From the NCBI GenBank assembly GCA_041399205.1, contig JAWKTK010000021.1:122042-186041 (forward strand): a stretch of 64,000 bases of DNA, given 5' to 3'. The notes beneath the pieces were generated by a model. That model worked only from the letters and a program-made list of their open reading frames with translations, did no database searches and was not told the DNA's origin. The stretch comes from JAGQOZ01 sp041399205 (GTDB lineage Bacteria > Planctomycetota > Planctomycetia > Pirellulales > Pirellulaceae). Position 1 is the stretch's first letter, and the number at the start of each line of letters is the position of its first letter. Both the position numbers and the translations under genes were made by a program. Positions 1 through 11,000 of the stretch are shown in pieces.

Positions 1-3000
1 ATCCCATTCAGCTGCTTAGTGGTGTTACCACGATTAGTACGGGGACATTCACTGGCGGGACAACCGGAACTGGAGACGTGGTGGTCAGCACCATTCGGCC
101 TGGAGCGTTGAACCATATTGGTAACACGACCTTTGCCCGGCAGTCATCTGAACAATTCATTGAATTGCCCAATGGATATAACGGAGACACCATCGTCAGT
201 GAACGGACGCAATTGATCCTCCGCAATCCAGCTGGGTTTGGTGTGGGTGATTCGCCCATCATCGTCAAGAACGAAGGCAAGCTTCGCTTAGAGACCATTC
301 TGGATCGAAGTGTGCATTTGATTCAGGGCGAATTCGAGATTCCGGCAGGGATTGAATATGACCAACCCATTCATGTTGGCTACAGTCAGGGTTACGCGTC
401 CGGTATTCGAGTCGATGGCGTGAACGCCAGTCCAATCCAAATGGATGAAGACACCAATTTGTACCTGCGGAAAGGTTCGTTTGCTGGCCCCATTCAAGGT
501 CCCGGAACACTGACGATTCTTCCTCAAGACGGCGATGACGTCCAATTGCAGGGCGATAGTGACTACACCGGGGCCACCTATATCCACGGGCCAACTCGGC
601 TGCGGCATGCCAATGGTTTAGGGTCTGCTGAACGAGGAACCGTGGTGACGGGTTGGCAAGCCGTGTTGGACGTGAATGTGACCACGGCAGAACCGCTGAG
701 TGTGGCGGACTATGGCCATATTAATGTCAATGCATCGCTTCCACACGTTCCAACCGTGGCCAGCAATTGGTTGCAGTTGTCGAACGATCCACAACAGCCT
801 GCCAACACCGTGGTAAAACTGGGCCAAGATGGAGTTTTTGGTGGGCTGACTTCGCTGGAGCAAGGAACGTTGCAAATTGATGCGGACGTAAATTTGCACC
901 AGTTGTATTTGGAGCGAAAGGGTGGCTTGCGAGTCGCATCGAATGGTTCGCTGACAACGCCAAACGAAATTGTCGCTCGTTCTGGACAAATCGACGTCAC
1001 TGGCGAATTGAATGCGCCCGCGCTGAGAAAGTTGTCCAACGAAACGATGACCCTTTATTCGCTGGGAAGCTACGACGGCGAATTCTACATTGAGCAAGGA
1101 ATTGTGATTGCCGATCCAATCACGCCTAGCGGAGAAAATCGAGACGCGAACCAGCTGTTTGGCACAAACGTCGGCGGTACGCATATTGGTCAAAATGCGT
1201 CGGTGGTGATGCGATACGAAGGTTCCATCACCGAACCGATCTACTTGGAAAACTCGTCCGGCACTGGATTCTTTGGCGCACTGCACTTGAGTGATCAAAT
1301 CAACGTCTTGCCTGTCTTGGATGGACCCTTGCATGTTGGCGATGTTGGTTCGACGGTGTCGGGGAACGGCATTTTGCGAGGTCCAATTTCCGGTGGAAGT
1401 TTGCGAACTCAGAATGGCATGATGTTTCTGCAAGGAAACCAGCAAGCGTGGACCGGTTCGCTGGTGGTGGGAGACCGCAGTTCTGTTGCCTTTGATGCTG
1501 GGAGTTCGTTTGGAATGTTGGGCGAAGTGACAGTGGAAGCCGGCGGCCAGTTATATCTAAACCGGGACCATCAAGATCGAATTCACGACACGGCGACCAT
1601 CACCATGGACGGCGGCCAATTGGCGGCGGGAGGCAGCGGAGACGAAACGATGGGGCAGCTCCGGATTGCCAATGGCTATTCTAAGGTCGCGATTTACGAT
1701 GCCGGCGCACTGACGTTTGATTCGCTGACGCGTACCGGCGATGGGATCGTTCATTTTGAAGCGGGGGATGCCAAGCCGATTCACATGAACAACAACCCTG
1801 CGCTTCAGAACGGCATTGTGGGACCGTGGGCTATTGTGAATTATCAAGGTAACTTTGGGAATTCGTTTGGGTTCGCCACAATCGGACCGAACGGGATTCA
1901 AACGCTGGACGATCCAGAAAACCGTCTGCGTTTTGCCGAAGCCACCGACAACGTGGTGCTGGATTCCAATGTTGATCAAACGCCGTCCAAAGACGTGACC
2001 GTTAATTCTTTGGCGACGGATCGAACACTAAATCTGGCTGGACATCTATTGACCGTCCAATCTGGAGGCGTGATCGGAAGAACTCGCAACGGCCGAATCA
2101 CTTCTGGTACGAATGCACTTTTCTTGTATGGCGGTACGGAAGCGGACATTGTGGACGGCGCGGCTGGAGCGGTGGACGTGAACGTATTAGGGTCCGGAGC
2201 ACTGTTGGGTAACAACACTCACAGCGGTGTCACTCGGTTATTGGCGTCCGATTCCAGCCAAATGGATCTGGGACAGAACGCCATTCCTGTTGGCGGTGAT
2301 TTGGTGGCACATAATGTCCGAGTACGTCGAACCAATGATGCTCGAGGTGATTTGGTGCTGGGACGTTTTGAGGTAGACGGCAATTCGCGAGTGGAATTCG
2401 GCCGAACCCAAGTCTCCGAACTTGAATTGCACCAAGGCGAAGTCGAGCTTGACTTGTTTGGTGACGGCGTTGTTCGTAAGCAAGGACCTCGTGACGCAAT
2501 TTTGACCGGAAGGATGAACGACTTTGTCGGTTCGGTGGAAGTGAATGACGGTCGGCTGGAGCTGAATTCGGATGCGCCTACAGTTCGGATCAACAATGGA
2601 ACGTTGCGGCTGAACGGCTGGAATGGGCCTAGTACGACAACGGCAGCTGTAACGCTGTCCGGCGGTACATTGGAATTTGCCGCGTCGCGACATACGGGGC
2701 CCATTACCGTGGAGCAGCCCAGTACCATTCTGACTGGCGGTGAAACTCGTCTGGCCGCTGACATACTACACGGCAGTTCCGCCCTAACTTTGACGGGCGC
2801 AGGCAATTTGGCTATTGAAGGGCAACAGTCCACGTTTGTGGGATCGACATTGGTGAAGTCCGGCACCGTGGAAGTTGCGGCCGAAGATTCGCTGCCTGGC
2901 GAAGTCACGTTGGGCGCAAACGGTTCGCTGCGAGTGACGACATATGGTGGCCAAATGGTCGAATCTTCATTGCCGCCGATTCGATTGGACGGAGGTCGTT

Positions 3001-4265
3001 TGATTTTGCTGCCAGGACTGGGAGAAGACTTCCGATTTTCGCGATCCATCGCGGTAGATTCTGCTTCGTCCCTGGGAGCCACTTACGGATTCAGTTCCAT
3101 TACGATCGACAGTGACGTGCATATGAACGACGAGTCACTGCTGATGCTCAGCGGCACCGGGCATCTTGATTTTGCTGGTTCATTGGAAGTCCAGGGAAAC
3201 GTTACGATTGACGCTCGACCTCGACATTTGGAGCCAGGAGCACCTTTGGGATCGGTGCGATTTTCTGGGCCGATTTTGGCTTCGGCGCCTAATTCTGTTT
3301 TGAACTTGGTTTCCGTCGGAGTGAATTTGGACGCGTCGTTTACCATTCCGGCTGGTAACGATTTGCAAGTCTTTGTCAACGGACAAGATGTGGCGTTATT
3401 GATTGACCACGCGGACGAAACCATTGGCGGAAATGGCTCGGTAGACAATGACGTGTTGGTAGGTAACGAAGGAGAGCTTCAGCCCGGTTCCAGTGTCGGT
3501 GTGTTGTCTTTGAATCGTTCGTTGGTGCTGGATGGCAACGGCGTTTACGAATGGGAGTTGGGGACTTCGGCGAGTGACCCTGATCAAGTGGTTGCGGATT
3601 TGGTTCAGGTGGCAGGTAGTGTGACGGTCACGGCCGATTCAATGGCTCCGTTCGTTATTCAAGTGGTAGGTCTTGCGAGCGATGGTCATACGGAAGGCCA
3701 AGTCAGCGCATTCGATTCGAATCGAAGCCAAGTATGGCCGATGGTGGCTACGGCAAGCTTGGAAGGATTCGATCAAGACGACTTTGTGTTGGACGTCAGT
3801 CGTTTTGTCGCAGGCAACTCGCTGGCCGATGACGGATATTTTCGACTTTCACGTCGCTCTGGCGGATTGTTTGCAAGCTATATTGTGCCTGCGGAAATTG
3901 ATTCGCTTGCTGATCCGGCAGTCAGGTCTCAATGGGTTCAGGAAATTGTCGGCACATGGTTTGGCGATGCCAATTTGGACGGCGTGTTTGATTCAACAGA
4001 CTTGATTCAGATCTTTCAAGCTGCCGAATATGAAGATCAGATTGTTGGCAATTCCACTTGGGCTGAAGGAGATTGGAATGGCGATGGGGACTTCGATTCG
4101 TCAGATCTGATCTTGGCTTTCCAGGACGGTGGATACGAACAAGGAAACCGTTTTGCAATCGACTCGGGAATTGTCAGCGTGGTCCCCGAGCCGACGTCGG
4201 CCGTGGGGTTTGTGCTGGCGATTGGTCTGCTGTCGGTATTATCTCGGCGGCGACACTGCAAATGA
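1..4265 (+). CDS. Autotransporter-repeat surface protein with dockerin-like cassette and PEP-CTERM tail (5' truncated)
   Basis: The frame is open from base 3, so the true start lies outside the window; about 1,420 residues are visible. The body is a long series of short beta-strand repeats rich in Gly, Asn and Thr. Stretches such as LTLTGAGNLAIEG followed by STLVKSGTVEVAA match the passenger-associated autotransporter repeat, which forms beta-helices. Near the end (about 3961-4140) is a duplicated EF-hand or dockerin-like module, GDANLDGVFDSTDLI and GDWNGDGDFDSSDLI. It is followed by VPEPTSAVGF, a hydrophobic stretch and RRRHCK, a classical PEP-CTERM sorting signal. The protein is therefore probably exported and processed by an exosortase, for which a candidate lies at 49326. 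No beta-barrel translocator is seen, so it is not an autotransporter in mechanism. The gene converges on the kinase gene with a gap of only 46 bases. Ligand and role are unknown. Confidence 0.88.
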   Translation, partial: PIQLLSGVTTISTGTFTGGTTGTGDVVVSTIRPGALNHIGNTTFARQSSEQFIELPNGYNGDTIVSERTQLILRNPAGFGVGDSPIIVKNEGKLRLETILDRSVHLIQGEFEIPAGIEYDQPIHVGYSQGYASGIRVDGVNASPIQMDEDTNLYLRKGSFAGPIQGPGTLTILPQDGDDVQLQGDSDYTGATYIHGPTRLRHANGLGSAERGTVVTGWQAVLDVNVTTAEPLSVADYGHINVNASLPHVPTVASNWLQLSNDPQQPANTVVKLGQDGVFGGLTSLEQGTLQIDADVNLHQLYLERKGGLRVASNGSLTTPNEIVARSGQIDVTGELNAPALRKLSNETMTLYSLGSYDGEFYIEQGIVIADPITPSGENRDANQLFGTNVGGTHIGQNASVVMRYEGSITEPIYLENSSGTGFFGALHLSDQINVLPVLDGPLHVGDVGSTVSGNGILRGPISGGSLRTQNGMMFLQGNQQAWTGSLVVGDRSSVAFDAGSSFGMLGEVTVEAGGQLYLNRDHQDRIHDTATITMDGGQLAAGGSGDETMGQLRIANGYSKVAIYDAGALTFDSLTRTGDGIVHFEAGDAKPIHMNNNPALQNGIVGPWAIVNYQGNFGNSFGFATIGPNGIQTLDDPENRLRFAEATDNVVLDSNVDQTPSKDVTVNSLATDRTLNLAGHLLTVQSGGVIGRTRNGRITSGTNALFLYGGTEADIVDGAAGAVDVNVLGSGALLGNNTHSGVTRLLASDSSQMDLGQNAIPVGGDLVAHNVRVRRTNDARGDLVLGRFEVDGNSRVEFGRTQVSELELHQGEVELDLFGDGVVRKQGPRDAILTGRMNDFVGSVEVNDGRLELNSDAPTVRINNGTLRLNGWNGPSTTTAAVTLSGGTLEFAASRHTGPITVEQPSTILTGGETRLAADILHGSSALTLTGAGNLAIEGQQSTFVGSTLVKSGTVEVAAEDSLPGEVTLGANGSLRVTTYGGQMVESSLPPIRLDGGRLILLPGLGEDFRFSRSIAVDSASSLGATYGFSSITIDSDVHMNDESLLMLSGTGHLDFAGSLEVQGNVTIDARPRHLEPGAPLGSVRFSGPILASAPNSVLNLVSVGVNLDASFTIPAGNDLQVFVNGQDVALLIDHADETIGGNGSVDNDVLVGNEGELQPGSSVGVLSLNRSLVLDGNGVYEWELGTSASDPDQVVADLVQVAGSVTVTADSMAPFVIQVVGLASDGHTEGQVSAFDSNRSQVWPMVATASLEGFDQDDFVLDVSRFVAGNSLADDGYFRLSRRSGGLFASYIVPAEIDSLADPAVRSQWVQEIVGTWFGDANLDGVFDSTDLIQIFQAAEYEDQIVGNSTWAEGDWNGDGDFDSSDLILAFQDGGYEQGNRFAIDSGIVSVVPEPTSAVGFVLAIGLLSVLSRRRHCK

Positions 4266-4311
4266 GCATCTGTCGGATCAATCCGTTTAACGAGGTTCGT
4301 TCGATTTCTAA

Positions 4312-6603
4312 TCAATTGGAACGGCTTTTTGACTGGATCAAAGTAAGAACACCGTGTTCGCGTTCTTGCAGTTCTTGGAAACTGACGGGTAGTGTGCCGT
4401 GAATTTGCAGACTGGCGCTGCGATAGTGCAGTAGGAACTCCAGCCAGTCGAACCACAAGACGGGCGTGGTAGTAATGTTTTCTGGCGAAGATGTCGAGTG
4501 TTGCAACCAGCGTTGTAGCGAATGTTCAGCGTTGGCGAGCGCCTGTTGGGCTAGGTCGGGTTGCGAGGTGCGAAAGTAGCTGGAGGCCAATAGCGGTTGA
4601 ATAATTTCGATGGCATCCCAGTGTTGATCGAATGACGGAATCGATTCTAGTTGGCGTGCGGCCTGTGCGAATTCGTCGCATCGATAATGACACCACGCCA
4701 AAATGTAGACTTGAAAGCCGCGAAGGTGGTTGTTTCGTCCGAATCGGCTGCGGTTCGCATGGGCGTCAAACGAAACGTAGTGTTCGCATTCCGCCTTGAG
4801 TTCTGAAAATGTGGTGGCCGGAAAGTCGCCGCACAAGCGAGCGCGAATTTGATGAAGCGCCCAGAAGCTGTGTTCGCGGTCGGTCAATTGCATTGCGCAG
4901 CATAACTGTTGATAGGCGTCGGTTTTCTGTGTGTACCACATCAACTGCGGAACACCGGACCATTCGATTCCATCGATCGGTGCGCCCAGCTCAATGGCTC
5001 GCGAAAAATCCGCAGCCGCTCGATCCCAAAGGCCCAATCTGGCATACATTGATCCTCGTTCCACCCAGACATGATAATAATGTGGTTGAATGCGAATGGC
5101 CTTGGAGTAGTCCGCGTGTGCAGCTGCCCAATCGCCGCTGTCCGCGTGCGCTCGGCCAGCGCCCAGCAAGAGATTGGCTTGTTTTAGACGATCTGCAAAC
5201 CGTTCCACTTCAATCCTTGCCGCATCGGCTTCGTTCCTGGCTTTGACGGCTTCTTGCCACGCAATGACCTTTTCGTCTCGCTCCTGTATGGCAACTCGTG
5301 CTTGCCACACGCTGACGCCTAAGCCCACAATCAACGCCAGTGTCACTAAAGATCCCGTGACCAAGGAGACGCGATTGCGCCTGGCAAACTTGCGCAAGCG
5401 ATACGCTGCCGTGGGTGGCCGAGCTTCGATGGGTTGTTGTGTCAGGTAGCGAGTGATATCGTCGGCAAGATCGCCAGCAGTGTCGTATCGACGATTGCGA
5501 TCTTTGTCGATGGCCTTCATCACAATCCAGTCCAGGTCGCCGCGCAGCATTGAATTCAGTTGCGCAGGTTCCAACTGGCGACTGGCGGAAACGGTACTTT
5601 GCAGCGAACCGGCCAGCGTGCTCAGTCGAGCGCTTGGTCTTGGCGGTTCTTCTTCGCGAATGATGTGTCGAATCTCATCAAAGTCGGCATTGGCCAATCG
5701 TTTCGATTCGAATGGCGTGGTGCCGACTAGCAGTTCGTACAGCAAAACTCCCAAGGCGTAAATGTCGGTGCGCGTGTCCACGTCGCCGGCGCTCATCGCT
5801 GCCTGTTCCGGACTCATGTAGGCCGGCGTGCCAATCATGGAAGTAAATCGAGTGTAGATGGTCTTGTCCGTCAGTGTTTGGCCAACTGCTTTGGCCACTC
5901 CAAAGTCAATGACTTTGGCCAACGGTTGTCCGTCTTGCAGCGTGACCAACACGTTAGACGGCTTGAGGTCTCGATGAATAACACCCTTCTGATGCGCATG
6001 CTGGACGGCGCGACAGATGGTGATAAACAGTTCCAAACGACGAAGGGTGTCAAGTTGATGTTGGTCGCAGAATTCGTTCAGCGGAATGCCTCGAACCAAT
6101 TCCATAACAAAAAAAGGTCGACCTGATTGCGTGACGCCCGCATCAAAGACTCGAGCAATATTGGCGTGGTCCATCAGCGCTAGTGCTTGTCGTTCTGCTT
6201 CGAACCGAGCGATGACGTCTCGCGTCTCCATGCCGGGTTTGATGATTTTAAGCGCCACTTTGCGTCGTACTGGTTCCTGTTGTTCGGCGACAAACACTAA
6301 ACCGAAACCACCTTCACCAATCTGTTCCATCAAGCGATAGGGGCCGACCAACGTTCCCACTTGGTCAACCTGTTCCGAAGCCGCAAACGCATGTTGCCAT
6401 TGCGTTTCCAGGGCCGTATCTGGTTCCGCTCGGACCAGCGGACGATCCAAGACGCCGGCATGTTGCTGATGTTGTTTTAGTAAATCTATCATTGCGCAAA
6501 GCAGTTCGGCCTGATCGCGACACGCTTCCTGGACGTACGCAATTTGCTGGGCGTACGTTTCGAATTCAATGGCGTTTAGAAAGATCGTTTTCTCTTGGCT
6601 CAT
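4312..6603 (-). CDS. Membrane Ser/Thr protein kinase with C-terminal TPRs
   Basis: A Hanks-type kinase of 763 residues. After an N-terminal segment of about 95 residues (FLNAIEF..., typical of planctomycete kinases) comes the glycine loop IGEGGFGLVF, the lysine motif VALKIIKPGM, the catalytic loop HRDLKPSNVLV, the DFGVAKAV metal motif and the MSPEQA activation-loop end. All key residues are present, so it should be active. A single hydrophobic segment (SLVTGSLVTLALIVGLGVSV) follows, then a coiled stretch and tetratricopeptide-like repeats, so the kinase is cytoplasmic and the TPR part probably extracytoplasmic. I chose the ATG at 6603 (MSQEKTIF): a longer frame to 6663 would overlap the sigma gene, while this start leaves 4 bases after the sigma stop. 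ECF sigma plus such a kinase is a recurrent planctomycete pair; the kinase probably acts on the sigma factor or its output, which is inference. Confidence 0.93.
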   Translation of the reverse strand: MSQEKTIFLNAIEFETYAQQIAYVQEACRDQAELLCAMIDLLKQHQQHAGVLDRPLVRAEPDTALETQWQHAFAASEQVDQVGTLVGPYRLMEQIGEGGFGLVFVAEQQEPVRRKVALKIIKPGMETRDVIARFEAERQALALMDHANIARVFDAGVTQSGRPFFVMELVRGIPLNEFCDQHQLDTLRRLELFITICRAVQHAHQKGVIHRDLKPSNVLVTLQDGQPLAKVIDFGVAKAVGQTLTDKTIYTRFTSMIGTPAYMSPEQAAMSAGDVDTRTDIYALGVLLYELLVGTTPFESKRLANADFDEIRHIIREEEPPRPSARLSTLAGSLQSTVSASRQLEPAQLNSMLRGDLDWIVMKAIDKDRNRRYDTAGDLADDITRYLTQQPIEARPPTAAYRLRKFARRNRVSLVTGSLVTLALIVGLGVSVWQARVAIQERDEKVIAWQEAVKARNEADAARIEVERFADRLKQANLLLGAGRAHADSGDWAAAHADYSKAIRIQPHYYHVWVERGSMYARLGLWDRAAADFSRAIELGAPIDGIEWSGVPQLMWYTQKTDAYQQLCCAMQLTDREHSFWALHQIRARLCGDFPATTFSELKAECEHYVSFDAHANRSRFGRNNHLRGFQVYILAWCHYRCDEFAQAARQLESIPSFDQHWDAIEIIQPLLASSYFRTSQPDLAQQALANAEHSLQRWLQHSTSSPENITTTPVLWFDWLEFLLHYRSASLQIHGTLPVSFQELQEREHGVLTLIQSKSRSN

Positions 6604-6607
6604 AGAC

Positions 6608-7185
6608 CTAGTTCGATGGCTGATCAGGTTCGTCTTGGTGCATTTCGCGGCCCAGCCAGGCACGCGCGTATGCCCAGTTGCGTTTTACGGTTCGCGGTGA
6701 TACTTCCAGGACTTCGGCGGCTTCGTCGATTGTCAGTCCTGCAAAGTAGCGCAATTCGACTAATCTAGCGAGTTCCGGTTCTTGATCGGCCAGTTTTTGT
6801 AGGGCTTGGTCAAGATCCAGCAGCGTGTCGGCATCCACCGAATCAATCGTCGCGTTTTGTTCGTCAAGTTCGTGCCGCTGAAATTTCCCGCCATGTTTGT
6901 CACTGCGGCGACGTCTGGCATTTTCGATCAGAATCCGCCGCATCGCTTCGGCGGCCGCGGCAAAGAAGTGGCTACGGTTGTGGAACTTGCGTTCTCTGGC
7001 GTCCGGGACCAAACGCAAGAAAGCTTCGTGAACCAAAGCCGTTGGCTGCAATGTTTGCCCCGGACCTTCACGCCGCATTTTGAATTCGGCCAAACGGCGT
7101 AACTCGGAATAGACCAACGTCAGCAGTTCGCCAGCGCTTGTGGGTTCCCTTGGTCAATTTGGTTCAGAATTCGAGTAATCGACAC
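6608..7185 (-). CDS. ECF sigma-70 family factor, interrupted by a one-base frameshift near its start
   Basis: An RNA polymerase sigma factor of the planctomycete ECF-like group. The continuous frame from the TTG at 7117 encodes region 2 (LVYSELRRLA..., AMRRILIENARRRR) and region 4 with its helix-turn-helix (LVELRYFAGLTIDEAAEVLE, VSPRTVKRNW). The usual N-terminus is missing from that frame but is found one frame over, starting at a GTG at 7185: VSITRILNQIDQGNPQA, after which it hits a stop. Adding one base at about 7134-7138 (GCGCTGGC to GCGGCTGGC) joins them as NPQAAGELLTLVYSE, the family pattern, giving 192 residues, a normal length. So a single G is missing, either in the assembly or in the genome. 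It is the first gene of the unit with the kinase, and is divergent from the giant gene at 8003. No anti-sigma gene is visible. Confidence 0.87.
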
Positions 7186-7620
7186 AGGAGAAACTCGTCC
7201 TGTTTGACGGCAATGAAATCAATAAAACGCCTCGGCGGCCAATGTCATCAACATCTATTTTCATGTAGGTCCGTTTCTCTGAGACGGATTCCTCAGGAAA
7301 CGATTTTAGCAATCACAATAAGGGCTGCGACCGGAGGACAGTTGCCCCCGGTGCAGGGAGTATGCCAAAACGCATAGTGGTGTTGGGACTATACGTCCGG
7401 CACTGATTAGTGCGAAAAACAGCGCAAACTGGGCCAGAATTTTTCGAAAATCGTTTCTTCACGTAATAACGCCCGTTGGGAACGCTTGGCGTCCGCTGAA
7501 TTTGCAAAAATCGGAATTCGAGAGTACTTGTTGCGGAATCGCCGACGAATCACGTTGTGTGTTAAAGAGGGGATTGTCCACGATAGTAGGTGGGGATTCG
7601 ATTGTTTCGAATCGCCTGTT
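7085..7620. repeat. Direct repeat copy A: sigma-factor start and upstream region
   Basis: This block recurs in diverged form at 23033-23418, in the same orientation, on the other side of the giant gene. Two parts match: 7085-7145 (the coding start of the sigma factor on the minus strand) and 7320-7617, beginning AGGGCTGCGACCGGAGGAC and including GGGCCAGAATTTTTCGAAAA. About 150 bases between the two parts are absent from the other copy. By eye, the first 135 bases of the second part match at roughly nine in ten positions, and the rest is more diverged. The block contains the upstream region of the sigma gene, so it may hold its promoter. Confidence 0.8.
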
Positions 7621-8002
7621 TTGGCCGAGAATGATTTCGGACCGAACCATGGAGAGCTAGACGGACGGTTTCGATTTGTTGGAGAATTTTTCGCGAATCA
7701 GCTGCCCGAATTTGGTGTCGTCCGCCAACCAAATTTGAGACAAATTTTCTCCAAAACTGTCCAAATCCGCGTGCGGTTGCCAACGTGATGTCGTTACATT
7801 ACGGGTTCACCGTGTTGCGAAGAACCTATTTCCGCGAATTTCGTGGTGAATCATCTCTACTCCGCTGATTGACTTTCCGTTTTCGGGGCCTTCGTGATAC
7901 CCCAGTATCTCAGCGTGCTTGTCTGTTGTTGTAACCTACCCAGTTCATTTCGTCCTCGTCCGGCGACTGCAGCTCGCTGTGGGCCAAGCTAAGGAAATTT
8001 GT
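7186..8002. other. Divergent intergenic region between sigma factor and giant gene
   Basis: A non-coding stretch of 817 bases. The left part (to about 7617) is repeat copy A. The right part, about 7620-8002, has no convincing gene and is not repeated in the window. Promoters for the sigma-kinase unit (leftward) and the giant gene (rightward) must lie here, but I could not assign -35 and -10 boxes with confidence. The giant gene has a ribosome binding site, AAGGA, at about 7991, 8 bases before its ATG. Confidence 0.6.
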
Positions 8003-11000
8003 ATGTCACGTTCTCGAAATCGTCGACGCCGTTCGCAATCAAGACACGTTGGGCGGCATCAACAAGGGAACCGAAATCACACGCAACGCGTATTCGCCAA
8101 GATGTCGCTGGAAGCTTTGGAAGCTCGAACCCTGCTAGCCGCTGACTTGGCCTATCCAGCGGATCCGTTCGATTCCTTGGTCACGGACTTTACGCTTGTT
8201 GCGGAACTTAATGACGACGAACCTATCCTTCGACTCTTGGATACTAACAGTCTGAACGAAATTGCGGCGGTACCGTTAGACGATCCCGGAGATGTAACCG
8301 TCAGTATTACGCGGAGCAATCTTCCCGAAGCATTTGGCGATACGTTGCGAATTGACCTGAATACGTTCAACGTGTTAGATGCGTTTGTCAGTAATAACGG
8401 AGGCTTGTTGACTATCGATTTTGATGGTGGTTTGGAAGTGCCCTTCGTGTCGGATGACACCGTACTGGTCGAAGGCAACGGCGTTTATGCTTTAAATTAC
8501 GGTGTCCAATTTGACTCCACGTCCGCTATTGCCTTCGACGTGGGCGCAATCACATTGGACGGAGATTTCTTGGTCGAATCAGACACCGCTATTACGCTGG
8601 CCACTTCCAATATCACCGCGGACAACATCGAATTGTTGGCGAATGACGCCAAGATCGGCCAAGCGGATGACGACAATCTGCTAAACATGTTGTCTCTTCC
8701 ATCGGCTGAAGTCACCATCAAAGACGGCCAACTCAACGCTGGCAACATCTCCATCCAAGCCATCGCTTCAGCTGATGTGACCATCGACATGGAAGAACTA
8801 CTTGACGGATCCGTCACCATTGGAGCGGCGGTGGCTGTGGCGGACGCTCGTGTTTTCATTGGCGGCGACGCGCAGATCAACGCGTCGGGAAATCTTGTGG
8901 TTCAGGCCGATAGTGACGTGCAGACCGATGTGTTACGAGTTCCCCAGGATGATCAGGACCAAGACGATGACGATCAGACGCAAGACGCTGCCGTAGCCAG
9001 TTCCGTGGTTAACAGCAATTCATCCGTCCTGATCACAGACCAAGCCAGTCTTTCCGCAAATGGCACCGTTACGGTCAACGCCAATAACCAGGCTACCGTT
9101 TCGACCATCGCCGACGGGACTCTGGGAAGTGGTGACGCGGGCGCAATTTTGGCGACCACTTCCATCACCGGTGATACTACGGTGGAAGTGAGTGGCCAGG
9201 CCATGATTGAAGCCGTAGGAGCGGTCCACATCGCGGCGGTTAGTGACCGCAGTGCCACCACGCATGCTATCGCCACAGCCGAAGGCGCCACGGAAGATGG
9301 GGACAACAGTACCAACACGCGAACACAAGATGCGCTGGAAGAAAACAATGCTGAAACCTCCGACGGAGATGTCACGTTGGCGGCAGCCGTCGCGGTAAAT
9401 ACCATCATTGGCAATACTACCACGCAGATCCAAGGCGCTTCGATCACTTCGACGGCAGGAAATATTATCATTCAGTCTAACGCAACGCACAACGCGGTCG
9501 CCTTGGCGGACGGAACATCGGCTACCGGTTCAGAAGGAACGGGTGTGGGCATTGGCGTGGGAATTGGTGTCGTCAAAGGTGACGCGACAGTCCAATTCGG
9601 TGATTCAACCACGTTGCAAGCCAACGCGGTGTTGGCCAGTTCGCAAGTGATTGACGGTTCGTCCCAAGTGGATGCGAAGTCGGGCCCCAGTGGTGATGCC
9701 GAAGGTGCCGACGTCGGTGTCGCTGGCGCGCTGGCGCTGAACACTTCAGTAGTAGATGCGCGAACCGAAGTTGCCGAAGGTGCGAATATCAATCTCGCCG
9801 GTTCCGATCTGCTGTTGGCAGCCCATTCCACTACCGTCGATGCGGCAACGGCCACGCCCGCCGAAACACCACAGGGAGAAAGTCTTGGTGTCGGTGCATC
9901 CGTGGCCATCAATATTGCCGACCATCAAACGCAGGCTTTGATACAAGACGGAGCGAATATTTTCAAAGTCAATAATCTGTCGCTCGACGCCCAATCCGCT
10001 CACACGGTCAATACCCAAGCCACTAGTGCTGCTGCCGGCGGCACCGGAATTGCCGCAGTGGTGGCTGTGACCATTGCCAATGAAGATACCCAGGCGGAAG
10101 TCCGTTCTGGCGACGCTCTGGAGACTGGCGGCAACGTGACGCTTCACGCACAGCATTTGGCAATCCACAACACCGCGGCCGAAGGTGATGCGGAAGGTTC
10201 AGAAAATGCTGCGGTCGGCGCGGCGGTGGGCCTGAGCTGTGTCAATGAACGAGCAGACGCGTCTTTGCAGCGCGAAGCGATCCTCGGCGGGCACCTTGAT
10301 GTCCTTTCCACGTCGGCAGGGTTGGCAAATGTGACGACGACGGCCACCGCTCAGGGAACCAGTGGCGATGGTGAAGGCGACCCGAATGTCGATTCGCAAG
10401 CCGATAGCCAACGCAATTTTGGCGATCAAGCGGCGGCCAGCAATGGTGCGCGCAGCACATCCGACAGCGAAGCGACGCCTTCGGCCAGTACTTCCGACGG
10501 CGCAGTCAGTGTTGCTGCGGCTGTAGGGGTGAATCTCAACAAGGTCGTTTCGCAGGCGAAGCTCAGTGGCCAAAAATTGATTCAGTCCGCTGGCATCACG
10601 TCGGTTCGCAGCGAAGCGAATCATGATGTTCTGACTACTGCGGACGCAACCGCCACCAGCGAAGATTCTGCCGGAGTCGGTGCGGCGGTGGCGATTAACG
10701 TGGGCCGAGTTACCAATCGAGCGGTAGTGGATGATGCGACACCACTTCGCAATCTTGGGCTGACGGTTCAAGCAGAAATGCAAAACGTTCTAGAAGATAC
10801 TACGCATCGCTTCACCGCAGACGCTCAGTCGGGTGCTGGTGGAGGTGATGTGGGAGTTGCCGGTGCGGTGGCGATCAATCTGGTGGATACCGATTCAATC
10901 GCCCAGATCCAGGGGACCACCATCAATGCCGGAAGCGGAGATCTGCTTGTCCATGCTCGTGCTCAGACGGCCAGCAACAGTTCGGCAACTCCGGCTAGTG

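Noticed and set aside
618..1445. Long antisense frame of 275 codons
   Set aside because: It is the shadow of the autotransporter-repeat gene; similar antisense frames occur throughout the large genes.
1..4265. True type V autotransporter
   Set aside because: The repeats are autotransporter-associated, but the C-terminus is a dockerin-like cassette and PEP-CTERM, not a beta-barrel.
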